Shown piece by piece: positions 26,851-35,053 of a stretch of 64,000 bases of DNA (the stretch's first letter is position 1; every line of letters starts with the position of its first letter). Position numbers and translations under genes: made by a program. The stretch lies in contig NZ_CAKTFU010000011.1 in the NCBI RefSeq assembly GCF_934561205.1, positions 1 to 64,000 of the forward strand, in the 5' to 3' direction. Source of the DNA: an uncultured Gemmiger sp. (lineage in GTDB: Bacteria > Bacillota > Clostridia > Oscillospirales > Ruminococcaceae). The notes below the pieces were generated by a model. It was given only the letters and a program-made list of their open reading frames with translations. It did not search any database and had not been told where the DNA came from.

Positions 26851-27792
26851 ATGGGAAAGTATAAAATTTTCGTTGACGGCAGCGCGGGCACGACCGGGCT
26901 GCGCATCGCGGATCGGCTGGCGCAGTGCAGCGATATCACCGTGCTGCCGATATCGGACGCCGACCGCAAAAACCTGCACGCCCGCGCGGCGCTCATCAAT
27001 GAGAGCGACCTTTCGTTTTTGTGCCTGCCGGACGATGCGGCGCGCGAGGTCGTGCCGCTGCTGCGCAGCGATGTGCGCGTGCTGGACACCTCGACCGCGC
27101 ACCGCACCGACCCCGCGTGGGTCTACGGTCTGCCGGAGCTGCACGGCACCCGCGAAAAGCTGAAAACCGCCGCCCGCGTGGCGGTGCCCGGCTGCCATGC
27201 CACAGGCTTTATTGCGCCCACCGCGCCGCTGGTGCAGCTGGGTCTGCTGCCAAAAACAACGCAGCTATGCTGTTACAGCCTGACGGGCTACTCCGGCGGC
27301 GGCAAAAAGATGATTGCGGAATACGAGGCCCCGCGCACCGACCCTGCGCTGAACGCCGCCCGCCCCTACGGGTTGGCGCTGCATCACAAGCACCTGCCGG
27401 AGATGGCAGCCGTCACCGGGCTGGACAAGCCGCCGCTGTTTGTCCCCGTTTTGGCGGACTACTATGCGGGCATGGAAACGATGATCCCGCTGGATCTGCC
27501 GGCGCTGGGGCTGACCGCGCAGCAGGTGGCGGATGCGCTGGCAAGCTACTACGCGGGCGAAGCGCTGGTGACGGTGCACCCGCTGAACAGCGGCACCGAC
27601 GGCGGATTTCTGGCCGCGAACAAGCTGGCAGGGCGGGACGGCCTGGAAATTTTCTGCTTGGCCAACCCGGACGGCACACAGATGCAGCTGATCAGCCTGT
27701 TTGACAACCTCGGCAAGGGCAGCTCCGGCGCAGCCGTGCAGTGCATGAACCTGATGCTGGGAAGAAAAGAAACAGAAGGCTTAAAACAATAA
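26851..27792 (+). CDS. argC: N-acetyl-gamma-glutamyl-phosphate reductase (type 2)
   Basis: 313 residues, the short type-2 form. It reduces N-acetylglutamyl phosphate to the semialdehyde with NADPH. The nucleotide site FVDGSAGTTGLRIADRL is at the start, the catalytic Cys in VPGCHATGFIAP near the middle, and the ALHHKHLPEM segment carries the active-site His. Type 2 ArgC is common in Clostridia and Proteobacteria and lacks the insertion of type 1. It lies between two type C repeat sites inside the arginine cluster. Confidence 0.94.
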   Translation: MGKYKIFVDGSAGTTGLRIADRLAQCSDITVLPISDADRKNLHARAALINESDLSFLCLPDDAAREVVPLLRSDVRVLDTSTAHRTDPAWVYGLPELHGTREKLKTAARVAVPGCHATGFIAPTAPLVQLGLLPKTTQLCCYSLTGYSGGGKKMIAEYEAPRTDPALNAARPYGLALHHKHLPEMAAVTGLDKPPLFVPVLADYYAGMETMIPLDLPALGLTAQQVADALASYYAGEALVTVHPLNSGTDGGFLAANKLAGRDGLEIFCLANPDGTQMQLISLFDNLGKGSSGAAVQCMNLMLGRKETEGLKQ

Positions 27793-27960
27793 AAGATAAG
27801 AGATACAACAAAAGATAAAAGATAAGAGATAAAAGATAATAAATAAGGTGTGCCGCCTGCTGCGGCACATTTCATACAGCACCGCCTCGTTTCGGTTTGC
27901 GACCAAAGGGAACAAACCCCACCATAATTTTTATCTTTTATCTTTTATCTATTCATTAAA
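27784..27960. repeat. Complete type C inverted element between argC and argJ
   Basis: Left terminus of repeated GATAAAAGATAAGAGATA units, then AAGGTG, a TGCCGC/GCGGCA hairpin, about 55 bases, ACAAACCCCACC, and a right terminus of TTTTATCTTTTATC units that can pair with the left. No gene inside. This is the cleanest gene-less copy and the best comparison for the gene-bearing site at 61.2 kb. Confidence 0.85.
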
Positions 27961-27974
27961 AATAGGGGGTCCCC

Positions 27975-29207
27975 ATGTCTACCACACCATTTACCGTAAT
28001 TTCGGGCGGCATCTGCGCGCCCAAAGGGTTTTCGGCCGCGGGCGTGCACTGCGGCATTCGCCATAACCACGAAAAGCGCGATCTGGCGTTGATCGTTGCC
28101 GACGTCCGCTGCGCAGGGGCGGGCTGCTACACCACCAACAAGGTCTACGGCGCACCCATCAAGGTCGACCGCGCCCATCTGCAGGACGGCTACGCCCGCG
28201 CCATTCTGGTCAACAGCGGCAACGCCAACACCTGCGCCCCCGGCGGCCTGGAACTGGCGCAGGACACCTGCAAGCTGGTGGCCGACGCGCTGGGCATTGA
28301 CGAAAACGACGTTCTGCCGTCCTCCACGGGGGTCATCGGCCAGGCCATGAGCCTGGAACCCTTCGCCAAGGGCATCCCCGAGGCCGCCGCCCAGCTGCGC
28401 GCCGACGCCGCCGGCAGCCACGCCGCCGCCACCGCCATCATGACCACCGACACCCACCCCAAGGAGTACGCGCTGGCGTTTGAAGTAAACGGCACGACCT
28501 GCCATATCGGCGCCATCGCCAAAGGCTCCGGCATGATCCACCCCAACATGGCAACAATGCTGCTGTTCATGACCACCGACGTCAAGATCGCGCCCGCGCT
28601 GCTGCAAAAGGCGCTGTCCGCCGTGGTGCCCGCGACCTTTAACCAGATCAGCGTGGACGGCGACACCTCCACCAACGACACCGTGCTGCTGCTGGCATCG
28701 GGCCTGAGCGGAGCGGAAATCACCGAAAACACACCTGCCTACGATACATTTTTGGCGGCGCTGACCGCCGTGGCCGAGCATCTCTGCCGCGAACTGGCAG
28801 CGGACGGCGAGGGCGCGACCAAGCTGCTGGAATGCACGGTCACGGGTGCGCCCGATTTGGCCACCGCCCGCGCCGTGTCCAAAAGCGTCATCCACTCGAC
28901 CCTGTTCAAGGCCGCCATGTTCGGCGCGGACGCCAACTGGGGGCGCGTGCTCTGCGCCATCGGCTACACGCCCGGCGACTTTGACATCAGCAAAACCGCC
29001 GTGCGGCTGCGCAGCAAGGCGGGCGAGGTCTTTGTCTGCGAAAACGCCGCCTACCACCCCTACAGCGAGGACGAGGCCGCCGTGGTTTTGCAGGAAAACG
29101 AGATCGAAATTCTGGTAGACCTCGGCTGCGGCAGCTGCACCGCCAAGGCGTGGGGCTGCGATTTGACCTACGACTATGTAAAGATCAACGGCGATTACAG
29201 AACCTGA
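27975..29207 (+). CDS. argJ: Bifunctional ornithine acetyltransferase / N-acetylglutamate synthase
   Basis: 410 residues. The protein recycles the acetyl group from acetylornithine to glutamate and may also make acetylglutamate from acetyl-CoA. The autocleavage site is in KGSGMIHPNMATMLLF, where the chain is cut before the Thr that becomes the nucleophile. The ending YVKINGDYRT is the usual ArgJ C-terminus. The presence of ArgJ means the cluster runs the cyclic acetyl pathway, so a separate ArgE is not needed. Weak GGGGGT site before the ATG. Confidence 0.96.
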   Translation: MSTTPFTVISGGICAPKGFSAAGVHCGIRHNHEKRDLALIVADVRCAGAGCYTTNKVYGAPIKVDRAHLQDGYARAILVNSGNANTCAPGGLELAQDTCKLVADALGIDENDVLPSSTGVIGQAMSLEPFAKGIPEAAAQLRADAAGSHAAATAIMTTDTHPKEYALAFEVNGTTCHIGAIAKGSGMIHPNMATMLLFMTTDVKIAPALLQKALSAVVPATFNQISVDGDTSTNDTVLLLASGLSGAEITENTPAYDTFLAALTAVAEHLCRELAADGEGATKLLECTVTGAPDLATARAVSKSVIHSTLFKAAMFGADANWGRVLCAIGYTPGDFDISKTAVRLRSKAGEVFVCENAAYHPYSEDEAAVVLQENEIEILVDLGCGSCTAKAWGCDLTYDYVKINGDYRT

Positions 29208-29239
29208 GCAAGGTTACAGTAAGGGTGGGAAGTGACACG

Positions 29240-30088
29240 ATGAAAAACGAACAAATGGCGCTGCTGTTCAGCGAGGCAACACCTTACATCCAAAAATACC
29301 ACGGTAAAACGCTGGTTATCAAATACGGCGGCAATGCCATGGTCAACGACACGCTGAAACTTGCGGTGATGAACGACCTTGTCACCCTGACGCTGCTGGG
29401 TGTGCGCGTGGTGCTGGTGCACGGCGGCGGCCCCGCCATCAACGAGATGCTCGCCCGCGTGGGCAAGGAGTCCCGCTTTGTGGGCGGCCTGCGCTACACC
29501 GACAAGGAAACCATGGATATCGTGCAGCAGGTGCTGGCGGGGCAGGTCAACAAGGACCTTGTCGCGCTGCTGAAGGGCCGCGGCGTCGGCCTGTGCGGCA
29601 TGGACGGCCACATGATCACCTGCCACCGCAAGACGGACGCCGACCTCGGCTTTGTGGGCGAGATCGAAAAGGTCAACACCGCGCTGATCGACCACCTGCT
29701 GGACGACAGCTTTATCCCCGTCATTGCCACGGTGGGCATGGACCGCGACGGTATCCCCTACAACATCAACGCCGACACCGCTGCCGCCGAAATTGCCGTG
29801 GCGCTGCACGCCGAAAAGCTCGTCAGCATGACCGACATTGCCGGCCTTTTGTACGACAAAAACGACGAAACTACGCTGATACCCGAAGTGGAGCTTGCCG
29901 AGATCGAGCGCTACAAACAGGAGGGCGTCATTGCGGGCGGTATGCTGCCCAAGATCGAGGGCATGGCCGACGCCATCCGCAAGGGCGTGCGCGAGGCGGT
30001 CATCATTGACGGGCGTGTGCCGCACTCGATTTTGCTGGAAATGTTCAGCGACCGCGGCGCAGGCACCATGTTTTACCGTCAGGACTGA
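29240..30088 (+). CDS. argB: Acetylglutamate kinase
   Basis: 282 residues of the amino-acid kinase fold. LVIKYGGNAMVND gives the ATP-binding lysine and Gly-rich turn, VLVHGGGPAINEML the acetylglutamate loop, and NINADTAAAEIAVAL the typical C-domain motif. It phosphorylates N-acetylglutamate, the committed and usually arginine-controlled step in the cyclic pathway. The ATG at 29240 gives the normal length; the longer frame starting at 29150 overlaps argJ and is not expected. 32 bases after argJ, so cotranscribed. Confidence 0.95.
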   Translation: MKNEQMALLFSEATPYIQKYHGKTLVIKYGGNAMVNDTLKLAVMNDLVTLTLLGVRVVLVHGGGPAINEMLARVGKESRFVGGLRYTDKETMDIVQQVLAGQVNKDLVALLKGRGVGLCGMDGHMITCHRKTDADLGFVGEIEKVNTALIDHLLDDSFIPVIATVGMDRDGIPYNINADTAAAEIAVALHAEKLVSMTDIAGLLYDKNDETTLIPEVELAEIERYKQEGVIAGGMLPKIEGMADAIRKGVREAVIIDGRVPHSILLEMFSDRGAGTMFYRQD

Positions 30089-30106
30089 TACCGATAGGGG
30101 GATTGT

Positions 30107-31285
30107 ATGACCACAACTGAAATTATCCGCCGCGACGATGCCCACGTCCTGCACACCTACAACCGCAGTCCGCTGGCGCTGGTGTCGGGGCAGGGCATGT
30201 ACGCCGCCGACGCCGAGGGACGGCGCTATCTGGATTTTACCTCCGGCATCGGCGTAAATTCGCTGGGGTACTGCCACCCCGCGTGGGTCGCCGCCGTCAC
30301 CCAACAGGCGGCCGCGCTGCAGCACACCTCCAACCTGTACTACACGCAGCCGTGCGGCGCACTGGCCGAGGCTCTCTGCGCGCGCACGGGGCTGGACGCG
30401 GTGTTCTTTGGCAATTCGGGTGCCGAGGCCAACGAGGGTGCCATCAAGGCTGCCCGCAAATACAGCGTGGACACCTACGGCGCGCACCGCAGCAAGGTCA
30501 TCACGCTGGTCAACTCCTTCCACGGGCGCACCCTGGCCACCTTGACCGCCACGGGGCAGGATGTGTTCCACCACGATTTCGGCCCCTTCCCGCAGAATTT
30601 TGCCTACGTTACGGCGGGGGACTTTGCCGCGCTGCAGGCTGCCGCCGATGCCGACACCTGCGCCGTGATGCTGGAGCTTGTGCAGGGCGAGGGCGGCGTT
30701 GTGGCGCTGGATAAGAAATATGTTCGTTCTGTCGCTGAATTTTGCAAGGCGCGGGACATTTTGCTGCTCGTGGACGAGGTGCAGACCGGCATCGGCCGCA
30801 CAGGCACCTTTTTGGCGTGTGAGCAGTTTGACCTGCACCCCGACATCGTAACGCTGGCCAAGGGGCTGGGCGGCGGCTTGCCCATCGGCGCGTTTGCCAT
30901 GACCCGCCGCGTGGCCGAGCACATGGGTCCCGGTTCGCACGGCTCCACCTTTGGCGGCAACCCCGTTGCCTGTGCGGGTGCGCTGGCCGTGCTAAACACG
31001 CTGGACGCGGCCTGTCTGCAAAACGTCAACGCCTGTGCCGCCCGCCTGCGCGCAGGTCTGGCCAAGCTGCCCCATGTGGCCGAGGTCAGCGGCCTGGGCC
31101 TGATGGTGGGCATCGCTTTTTCGGACGATGTAAGCGCCGCCGCCGTGCGCGCCGCCGCCGAGCAGCGCGGTCTGCTGGTGCTGACCGCCAAGACCCGCCT
31201 GCGGCTGCTGCCGCCGCTGATTTTGACCGAAGCCGACGTGGACAGCACGCTGCAAATTTTGCAGGACGTGCTGCGGAACATCTGA
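30107..31285 (+). CDS. argD: Acetylornithine aminotransferase
   Basis: 392 residues, class III PLP aminotransferase. It converts N-acetylglutamate semialdehyde to N-acetylornithine with glutamate as donor. Seen: FGNSGAEANEGAIKAARKY for the phosphate, LLLVDEVQTGIGRTG holding the cofactor Asp, and the Schiff-base lysine in TLAKGLGGGLPIGAF. Begins 18 bases after argB with GGGGGATTGT as ribosome site. Last of the argJBD block; a hairpin follows its stop. Confidence 0.96.
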   Translation: MTTTEIIRRDDAHVLHTYNRSPLALVSGQGMYAADAEGRRYLDFTSGIGVNSLGYCHPAWVAAVTQQAAALQHTSNLYYTQPCGALAEALCARTGLDAVFFGNSGAEANEGAIKAARKYSVDTYGAHRSKVITLVNSFHGRTLATLTATGQDVFHHDFGPFPQNFAYVTAGDFAALQAAADADTCAVMLELVQGEGGVVALDKKYVRSVAEFCKARDILLLVDEVQTGIGRTGTFLACEQFDLHPDIVTLAKGLGGGLPIGAFAMTRRVAEHMGPGSHGSTFGGNPVACAGALAVLNTLDAACLQNVNACAARLRAGLAKLPHVAEVSGLGLMVGIAFSDDVSAAAVRAAAEQRGLLVLTAKTRLRLLPPLILTEADVDSTLQILQDVLRNI

Positions 31286-31296
31286 AATGAAACGAA

Positions 31297-31334
31297 CCCC
31301 GCTGCCCGGAACCTTCGGGCGGCGGGGGTGTTTT
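31297..31334 (+). terminator. Terminator after argD
   Basis: CCCCGC-T-GCCCG pairs with CGGGC-G-GCGGGG around GAACCTT, then TGTTTTAT. The T-run is weak. Confidence 0.6.
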
Positions 31335-31473
31335 ATCGCACTGTTTTTGCACTGCGCACAAAATGACGATTTGCGCCATAAATTGAACGTAAAGTATGAC
31401 TATTGTTCAGAATATGGGACAAGTTGCACAAAATTATACATAGATTTTACAGCACATTGTACACTGAAACCTC

Positions 31474-31502
31474 TTGCATTTCCGACAAAAATCGTGTACT
31501 AT
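31474..31502 (+). promoter_or_regulatory. Promoter of the 31.5-kb RNA
   Basis: TTGCAT (31474-31479), 17-base spacer, TACTAT (31497-31502); start expected near 31508. No ribosome site and frame of note follows. Confidence 0.65.
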
Positions 31503-31507
31503 ATAAG

Positions 31508-31675
31508 CATCGAAGCATAGCACAGAGGACAAAATATATCCCCTGTGGTCGATAAAGAAGTGGAATACCAGAGCGCCCTGCCGAGTCTGAAGGAAGGGCA
31601 TCCGCTTGTAGAGGGGTGGGTTCCGTTTCGTTGCAGGAAACGGCAAGACGTTCTGTTTTTCTCCTTCTTTTTATG
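31508..31675 (+). ncRNA. Structured small RNA, possible 6S RNA
   Basis: A promoter and terminator bracket about 170 bases without a coding frame. They fold as a long arm: CCCCT (31540s) pairs with AGGGG (31600s), enclosing a bubble, then GAGCG/CGCTT and GCCCT/AGGGC. Downstream is a CCGTTT/AAACGG hairpin, and CAGAG near the 5' end can pair with TTCTG near the 3' end. The left side of the bubble, CCCCTG then CGATA then ATACCA, resembles the conserved 5' bubble of E. coli 6S RNA (CCCCUGAGCCGAUA...AUACCA). Size and shape fit 6S, which binds sigma-70 RNA polymerase. The identification rests on pattern memory, not on a covariance search. Confidence 0.45.
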
Positions 31676-31713
31676 AAAACGAGGCGGGGCAGTGGCCGCC
31701 TCGTTTTTGTTTT
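31676..31713 (+). terminator. Terminator after the small RNA
   Basis: AAAACGAGGCGG and CCGCCTCGTTTT around GGCAGTGG, then TTTGTTTT. Confidence 0.88.
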
Positions 31714-31742
31714 ATCGGCGGCCGGTTCGTGTCTGACCGCCC

Positions 31743-31771
31743 TTGACAAATACCGGCAAGCATTGTATAAT
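31743..31771 (+). promoter_or_regulatory. Promoter of the CNNM/CorC gene
   Basis: Consensus TTGACA (31743-31748), 17-base spacer, consensus TATAAT (31766-31771). It is the strongest promoter match in the window, and drives a leader of about 200 bases. Confidence 0.85.
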
Positions 31772-31815
31772 ACCATTTAATTCCATGATTCTGCTGTGAA
31801 AGGAACAACCCGCAT

Positions 31816-31869
31816 ATGAACGCCGACGGCGACACAGTCCCCCGACGAAATATCCATAAACGTGAATGA
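31816..31869 (+). CDS. Putative 17-residue leader peptide
   Basis: ATG at 31816 preceded by GAAAGGAACAACCCGCAT; reads MNADGDTVPRRNIHKRE and stops six bases before an attenuator hairpin. Its length and PRR at positions 9-11 with Asp at 4 recall MgtL of Salmonella ([17 protein letters not shown]), which senses Mg2+ and proline. The likeness could be chance. The placement between a strong promoter and a terminator is what a ribosome-controlled attenuator needs. Confidence 0.4.
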   Translation: MNADGDTVPRRNIHKRE

Positions 31870-31875
31870 GATACA

Positions 31876-31917
31876 AGCAAGGCTTAGCGCGGCATCGCGT
31901 GGGGCTTTGCTTTTTTT
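31876..31917 (+). terminator. Attenuator upstream of the CNNM/CorC gene
   Basis: A 16-bp stem with one mismatch and GCAT loop (31876-31891 with 31896-31911) followed by seven T. It lies 58 bases before the GTG start of the gene and inside its transcript, so it must be overcome for expression. Confidence 0.8.
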
Positions 31918-31974
31918 GCGTGAATTTGCTTTTGCGGCACCGCCGCCCATTTATCAACCAAGGAGTGTCTTTTT

Positions 31975-33306
31975 GTGGAAAATCTTCCCGAACAAATCGT
32001 ATTACAGCTCGTCTTTATTCTGCTGAACGCCTTTTTTGCCGGCTCGGAGATCGCGTTTCTCTCGCTGAATCCCGTTAAGCTGGGCAAACAGGCCGACGAC
32101 GGCGACAAAACCGCCGCCGCGCTGCTCAAGGTCGTGGAAAACCCCAACAGCTTTTTGTCCGCCATTCAGGTGGCCATCACGCTGTCCGGCTTTTTAAGCG
32201 CCGCCTTCGGTACGGCCAACTTCTCCGGCTATTTAAGCTATTTCCTCGTAACTACGCTGCATTTGCCGCTGTCGGCGGGCGTGGCGGGGGTCATCTCCAC
32301 CGTGGTGGTCACCGTCATCATCTCGTTTTTCTCCATCGCCTTCGGTGAGATGGTGCCCAAGCGCGTCGCCATGCAAAAGCCGATGCTGTTCGCCCGCCCC
32401 GCGCTGACCGTTATGCGGGTGATCCGCTTCTGCTTTGCGCCGATGATCGCCCTGCTGGGCGTTACGACCAACGGCTGTCTGACGCTGTTCGGCATGAAAA
32501 CCGAGGCCGAGGACGGCGTTGCCAGCGAGGAGGACCTGCGCCTGATGGTGGAAAACAGCGGCGAGCAGGGCACCATCGCCCACGAGGAGCAGGAGTGGAT
32601 CGAGAATGTGTTCGACTTCGGCGACATGACCGCCAGCGGCGCCATGACCCCGGAACCTGACGTTACAGCGTTCTCTTTGGAGGACACCAACGAGGAGATC
32701 CTGCAAACCATCCGCGAAACCGGCCTGAGCCGCTACCCCGTGTACGACGAGGATATCAACGATATCTGCGGTATTCTGAACGCCCGCGATTTCCTGCTGA
32801 ACCTGCAGGGCAACGACCCCCAGCCGCTGAAATCCCTGCTGCGCCCGGCCTATTTTGTGCCCGAAAGCGTACACGCCGACCAGCTGTTTAAGGACATGCA
32901 GGCGCAAAAGCAGCACCTGGCCGTGGTTGTGGACGAGTACGGCGGCACGGCGGGCATTGTGACCATTGAGGACCTGCTGGAAGAGATCGTCGGTGATATT
33001 TTTGACGAGTTCGACCCCGCCGAGCCGAAGGACCTGACCGAAGTGGGCGAGGGCATCTGGCGCGTCAGCGGCAGTATGCGGGTGGAGGAATTTGCCGAGG
33101 AGCTGGACTTTACCCTGCCGGAGGACCGCGAATACGACACCGTAGCGGGCATGATTTTAAGCTGCCTGCCCTCCATCCCCGAGGACGGCACCACGCCGTC
33201 GGTGGAGACCTGCGGCATCCATTTTGATGTGCAAAGCATTGAGGACCGCAAAATTTTGTGGGCCGTGGCGCGCAAGATCGTGCCCGAAAAAGAGGACGAG
33301 GAATAA
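31975..33306 (+). CDS. CNNM-type transporter with CBS pair and CorC/HlyC domain
   Basis: 443 residues. An N-terminal DUF21/CNNM membrane domain (about 1-190, four hydrophobic helices, AFFAGSEIAFLSLNP and GEMVPKRVAMQ motifs) is followed by two CBS domains (AMTPEPDVTAFS... and LAVVVDEYGGTAGIVTIEDL) and a C-terminal CorC_HlyC domain. The EYGGTAGIVTIEDLLEEIVG stretch is the family hallmark. Relatives such as B. subtilis YhdP and S. aureus MpfA work in Mg2+ export or homeostasis; 'hemolysin' names are historical. The start is GTG with AAGGAG ahead. The promoter, leader peptide and attenuator upstream suggest regulated transcription. Confidence 0.92.
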   Translation: MENLPEQIVLQLVFILLNAFFAGSEIAFLSLNPVKLGKQADDGDKTAAALLKVVENPNSFLSAIQVAITLSGFLSAAFGTANFSGYLSYFLVTTLHLPLSAGVAGVISTVVVTVIISFFSIAFGEMVPKRVAMQKPMLFARPALTVMRVIRFCFAPMIALLGVTTNGCLTLFGMKTEAEDGVASEEDLRLMVENSGEQGTIAHEEQEWIENVFDFGDMTASGAMTPEPDVTAFSLEDTNEEILQTIRETGLSRYPVYDEDINDICGILNARDFLLNLQGNDPQPLKSLLRPAYFVPESVHADQLFKDMQAQKQHLAVVVDEYGGTAGIVTIEDLLEEIVGDIFDEFDPAEPKDLTEVGEGIWRVSGSMRVEEFAEELDFTLPEDREYDTVAGMILSCLPSIPEDGTTPSVETCGIHFDVQSIEDRKILWAVARKIVPEKEDEE

Positions 33307-33314
33307 TTCAGAAA

Positions 33315-33347
33315 AACAAAAAGGACGCGCAAGCGTCCTTTTTGTTT
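33315..33347 (+). terminator. Palindromic terminator, left copy bracketing type A repeat
   Basis: 33 bases, stem AAAAAGGACGC/GCGTCCTTTTT with loop GCAA. An identical 33-base copy lies at 33567-33599 on the other side of the type A element. Confidence 0.9.
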
Positions 33348-33562
33348 GTAAAAAAGTTCGTTTCCGGGATGTTTGTAGGGATGGGTCTTGACCCATCCGC
33401 ACATCTGGCCGCGCGCAGCGCATAAAATCGCGCCGAATGGCGCGCGGTTTTCTCGCCGCGTCGTGCTTTTGGCAAGGCAGCACGGAACGGTCGAGACCGT
33501 TCCCTACAAATCAATTTACAGTTCGCATATGTTGCATAAAGTCAAAGAGGTTTTTTCAACAG
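33348..33562 (-). repeat. Type A dispersed repeat, copy 4
   Basis: Minus orientation, complete with both TTTGTAGGG shoulders and the GGTTTTTTCAACAG tail. Bracketed by two identical copies of a 33-base terminator palindrome. Confidence 0.9.
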
Positions 33563-33566
33563 TTTG

Positions 33567-33599
33567 AACAAAAAGGACGCGCAAGCGTCCTTTTTGTTT
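33567..33599 (-). terminator. Palindromic terminator, right copy
   Basis: Identical to 33315-33347. Here it ends the minus-strand gene whose stop codon abuts it. Confidence 0.9.
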
Positions 33600-35029
33600 T
33601 ATTCGGCTTTTTTGTTCAAGTTTAGCCCGTCTGCGCCGCACAGCAGGATAAGGGGCAAAAAATTAACGATGTAGCGGCTTCGGGCTTCCCACAGCAGCAA
33701 GAACAGCAGCAGCCCAAACACCGCCATGCGGCCCACGGCAAAATCGGCATCGCGGCGGCGGGCGGCGTTCAGGGCACCGACGGCGCACAGGATCCACAAG
33801 GCCAGCTGCCAGGCATCGGCCAGGGTGTACGGCCAGCGCACATGTTTGGCGCCCGGTATGATAAACGCCGTAAAGATATTTTGCGGGTTCACGCCGCCGT
33901 GGTTCAGCTTTTGCTGCACATAGCACAGGCCGTCGCTGCAAATGTAGCACAGCTTGCGCCCCAAATGCTGCAGTGTGCCACCCACGCCCATGCTGCACAA
34001 GCGCTGCCCGATGGTGCGCAGCGTAAAGTCCACGCGCTCGTCGTAGGTGGGGTAGGCCAGCGTCAGCTTGTAATCGTCATCGTTGTAACCGCCGTCGCCG
34101 TTCAGCCCCATCATGACCCAGTGGGTGTAGGGGATAGGTACGCCGTCGTAGCGGGGCAAGGCGGCTTTGGCGGCCTTGCTGCCCGCCGCCAGCAGTACGG
34201 CAAACAGCGCCAGAGACGCGGCAAAACCGCGAAGCATCGCTTTTTTGCCGGGTGTTTTGTACAGCAAAAAGTCCAGAACAAAGGCAACGGCCAAAATGGC
34301 GGCCGAAATTTTCAGCACCGCGGCGGCGGCCGTAAGCGCAAGAGCCAGCGCCTGCCAGCGGGCGGGCTTACTGCTTTGGCGGCCGCGCAGCCACGCCCAC
34401 AGCGCGGCCGAAACCAGCGGCAGGGTGACGGTGTCGGTGTAGCAGATGGCACCGTAAAACAGCAGGGCGGGGCAGGTCAGGGCAAAGCAAAGGGCCAGCA
34501 GCCCGCGCTTTTTGCCCCACAAAAGGCAGGCACTTTGGTAGGTAAACCACTGCCCCGCGGCAATGCACAGGCAGCCGAACACCGTAAGTACGTTCATAAG
34601 CTGCTGTGCCCCCAGCGCATGGGCCACGGTAAACAGCCCGGCGTACAGCCACAGCAGGGCGGCGTTGTTGGGGTATAGCGCAAAATAATCCCCGGGGGGT
34701 GTGCCCTGCAAGACCAGTTCCTGCGCCTGACGGGCTACGATGGGGTAGTCCCAGCTGTCATTGGCACCGACACGCAGCGTCCAGCAAAGCAGCAGACAAA
34801 AGGCCGTATACACCGCCAAAATCAGCGGTGCCGCCAAGGGGTGCGGCTGCCACGGACGCTGCCATAATTTCGTTACAGCGTACAAAATAACAAGCCATAC
34901 GGCGGCAAGCCCCACCATGTACACAGGGTTGATCTCAAGGGTGGGGTTGTTGTGGAAAATCGTCACCAGCACAGCGACGGCAGCCAAAAGAACCCCCCAC
35001 AGGGCTTGAAAACAGCGATAGAGTTTCAT
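33599..35029 (-). CDS. Multi-pass membrane glycosyltransferase (GT-C fold, GT39-like)
   Basis: 476 residues with about ten to twelve hydrophobic helices across the length. A first extracytoplasmic loop after helix 3 has NDSWDYPIVARQAQE and LYPNNAALLWLY, matching the acidic-loop pattern of lipid-linked-sugar mannosyltransferase-like enzymes, and a C-terminal loop (residues about 300-380) precedes the last helices. Enzymes of this kind move sugars from polyprenyl carriers onto proteins or envelope polymers outside the membrane. The exact donor is unknown. It follows the histidine kinase by 24 bases on the same strand, so the three genes RR-HK-GT may be one operon. Confidence 0.72.
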   Translation of the reverse strand: MKLYRCFQALWGVLLAAVAVLVTIFHNNPTLEINPVYMVGLAAVWLVILYAVTKLWQRPWQPHPLAAPLILAVYTAFCLLLCWTLRVGANDSWDYPIVARQAQELVLQGTPPGDYFALYPNNAALLWLYAGLFTVAHALGAQQLMNVLTVFGCLCIAAGQWFTYQSACLLWGKKRGLLALCFALTCPALLFYGAICYTDTVTLPLVSAALWAWLRGRQSSKPARWQALALALTAAAAVLKISAAILAVAFVLDFLLYKTPGKKAMLRGFAASLALFAVLLAAGSKAAKAALPRYDGVPIPYTHWVMMGLNGDGGYNDDDYKLTLAYPTYDERVDFTLRTIGQRLCSMGVGGTLQHLGRKLCYICSDGLCYVQQKLNHGGVNPQNIFTAFIIPGAKHVRWPYTLADAWQLALWILCAVGALNAARRRDADFAVGRMAVFGLLLFLLLWEARSRYIVNFLPLILLCGADGLNLNKKAE

Positions 35030-35053
35030 GGGCAGCTCCTTGATCGGTACGGT

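Noticed and set aside
31508..31675. SRP RNA or RNase P RNA
   Set aside because: The GAAGGAAG stretch recalls SRP, but the GGAA-capped SRP hairpin with its symmetric loop is not there, and RNase P core motifs are missing.
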